DNA of 64,000 nt, from positions 5,822-69,821 of the forward strand of contig CAZFEM010000005.1 of NCBI GenBank assembly GCA_964517515.1. Direction: 5' to 3'. Positions within the stretch are counted from its first letter, which is position 1. Each line of letters begins with the position of its first letter. Source of the DNA: Arenicella sp964517515 (GTDB taxonomy: Bacteria > Pseudomonadota > Gammaproteobacteria > Arenicellales > Arenicellaceae). Positions 63,762 to 64,000 of the stretch are shown here, one piece after another. The notes below the pieces were generated by a model, which saw only the letters and a list, made by a program, of their open reading frames with translations, was not told the origin of the DNA and made no database searches. Made by a program: the position numbers and the translations under genes.

Positions 63762-64000
63762 TTACTCAGTTACTGCGTCAACTGCATCTATTGCTGTTTC
63801 AACGGTATCAGAAACTTCATCACTAACAGCATCTTTAGCCATTTCGGCAGCTTTTTCAGTAAGATCTGAATCAGCCAAATCAACTGCTGCTGCAATTTCA
63901 GGCACTTCGCCAGTTACCGGATCTTTAGTCATTTCGGTAGCAGTTTCAACGATATCACCAGTACCACCAGCAACAGCACTAGCGCCACTTGCAACTGCGC
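63762..64000 (-). CDS. acidic, Ala-rich repeat protein (5' end outside window)
   Basis: C-terminal 79 residues of a minus-strand gene: a Gly/Ala-rich part (VASGASAVAGGTGDIVET) then amphipathic repeats such as ATEMTKDPVTGEVPE, KAAEMAKDAVSDEVSDTV and AIDAVDAVTE. The composition is rich in Ala, Val, Asp, Glu and Thr with no Cys or aromatic residues. It may be a surface or stress-type helical repeat protein. No family was recognised. Confidence 0.6.
   Translation of the reverse strand, partial: AVASGASAVAGGTGDIVETATEMTKDPVTGEVPEIAAAVDLADSDLTEKAAEMAKDAVSDEVSDTVETAIDAVDAVTE

Overview
The window is a scaffold piece of an AT-rich, aerobic gammaproteobacterium, probably marine or host-associated by general gene content. 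No species can be named. The basis is the gene order: a divergent lpoA/rsmI pair, a type A RNase P RNA beside the mraZ-ftsZ division and cell-wall (dcw) cluster, lpxC-dciA-M23 peptidase-secA-argJ-mutT-coaE-pilDCBA, an aa3-type cytochrome oxidase cluster, and a second-type EF-G. Both edges cut genes: lpoA on the left and an acidic repeat protein on the right. Four runs of exactly 100 N are assembly gaps. Two of them are flanked by identical 55-mers, which looks like unmerged contig overlap rather than missing sequence.

Left part (1-8700): lpoA faces rsmI, which is followed by dacB (PBP4), an Atm1-type ABC exporter, pyrD, a CsgG-like exported protein on the minus strand, and the rnpB RNA with an enlarged hairpin. 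Middle (8590-26770): a compact dcw cluster, mraZ-rsmH-ftsL-ftsI-murE-murF-mraY-murD-ftsW-murG-murC-ddl-ftsQ-ftsA-ftsZ-lpxC, mostly coupled by short overlaps. It is driven by a sigma70-like promoter overlapped by four 10-bp-spaced GTGG repeats, the expected MraZ operator. These genes make lipid II, flip or polymerise it at the septum, and build the Z ring; lpxC starts lipid A synthesis.

Next (26848-40485): dciA, an M23 peptidase, secA, argJ, mutT, then on the minus strand coaE, pilD, pilC, pilB and pilA (type IV pilus), an odd PilS-PilR chimera, and comF. From 40754 to 48502 lies a cytochrome c oxidase cluster: coxB fused to cytochrome c, coxA, a 35-residue assembly protein, cox11, coxC, surf1, a SCO-like protein and ctaB. 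It contains no heme A synthase.

Right part (48606-64000): a BaeSR-like two-component system, a kinase-fold protein, purB, an RluF-like pseudouridine synthase, a DUF3800 protein next to a gap, a MerC-like fragment, a lipocalin, a DMT transporter, an EF-G paralogue with a structured leader, a catalase-like exported protein divergent from a radical SAM-DUF547 pair, dodecin, and the acidic repeat protein.

Most of the window is housekeeping. The less explained signals are the PilS-PilR chimera, a perfect 23-bp inverted repeat inside murG, structured leaders before fusA, coxB and secA, and the radical SAM-DUF547-catalase-like divergon. No CRISPR array, prophage, insertion sequence or tRNA was seen.
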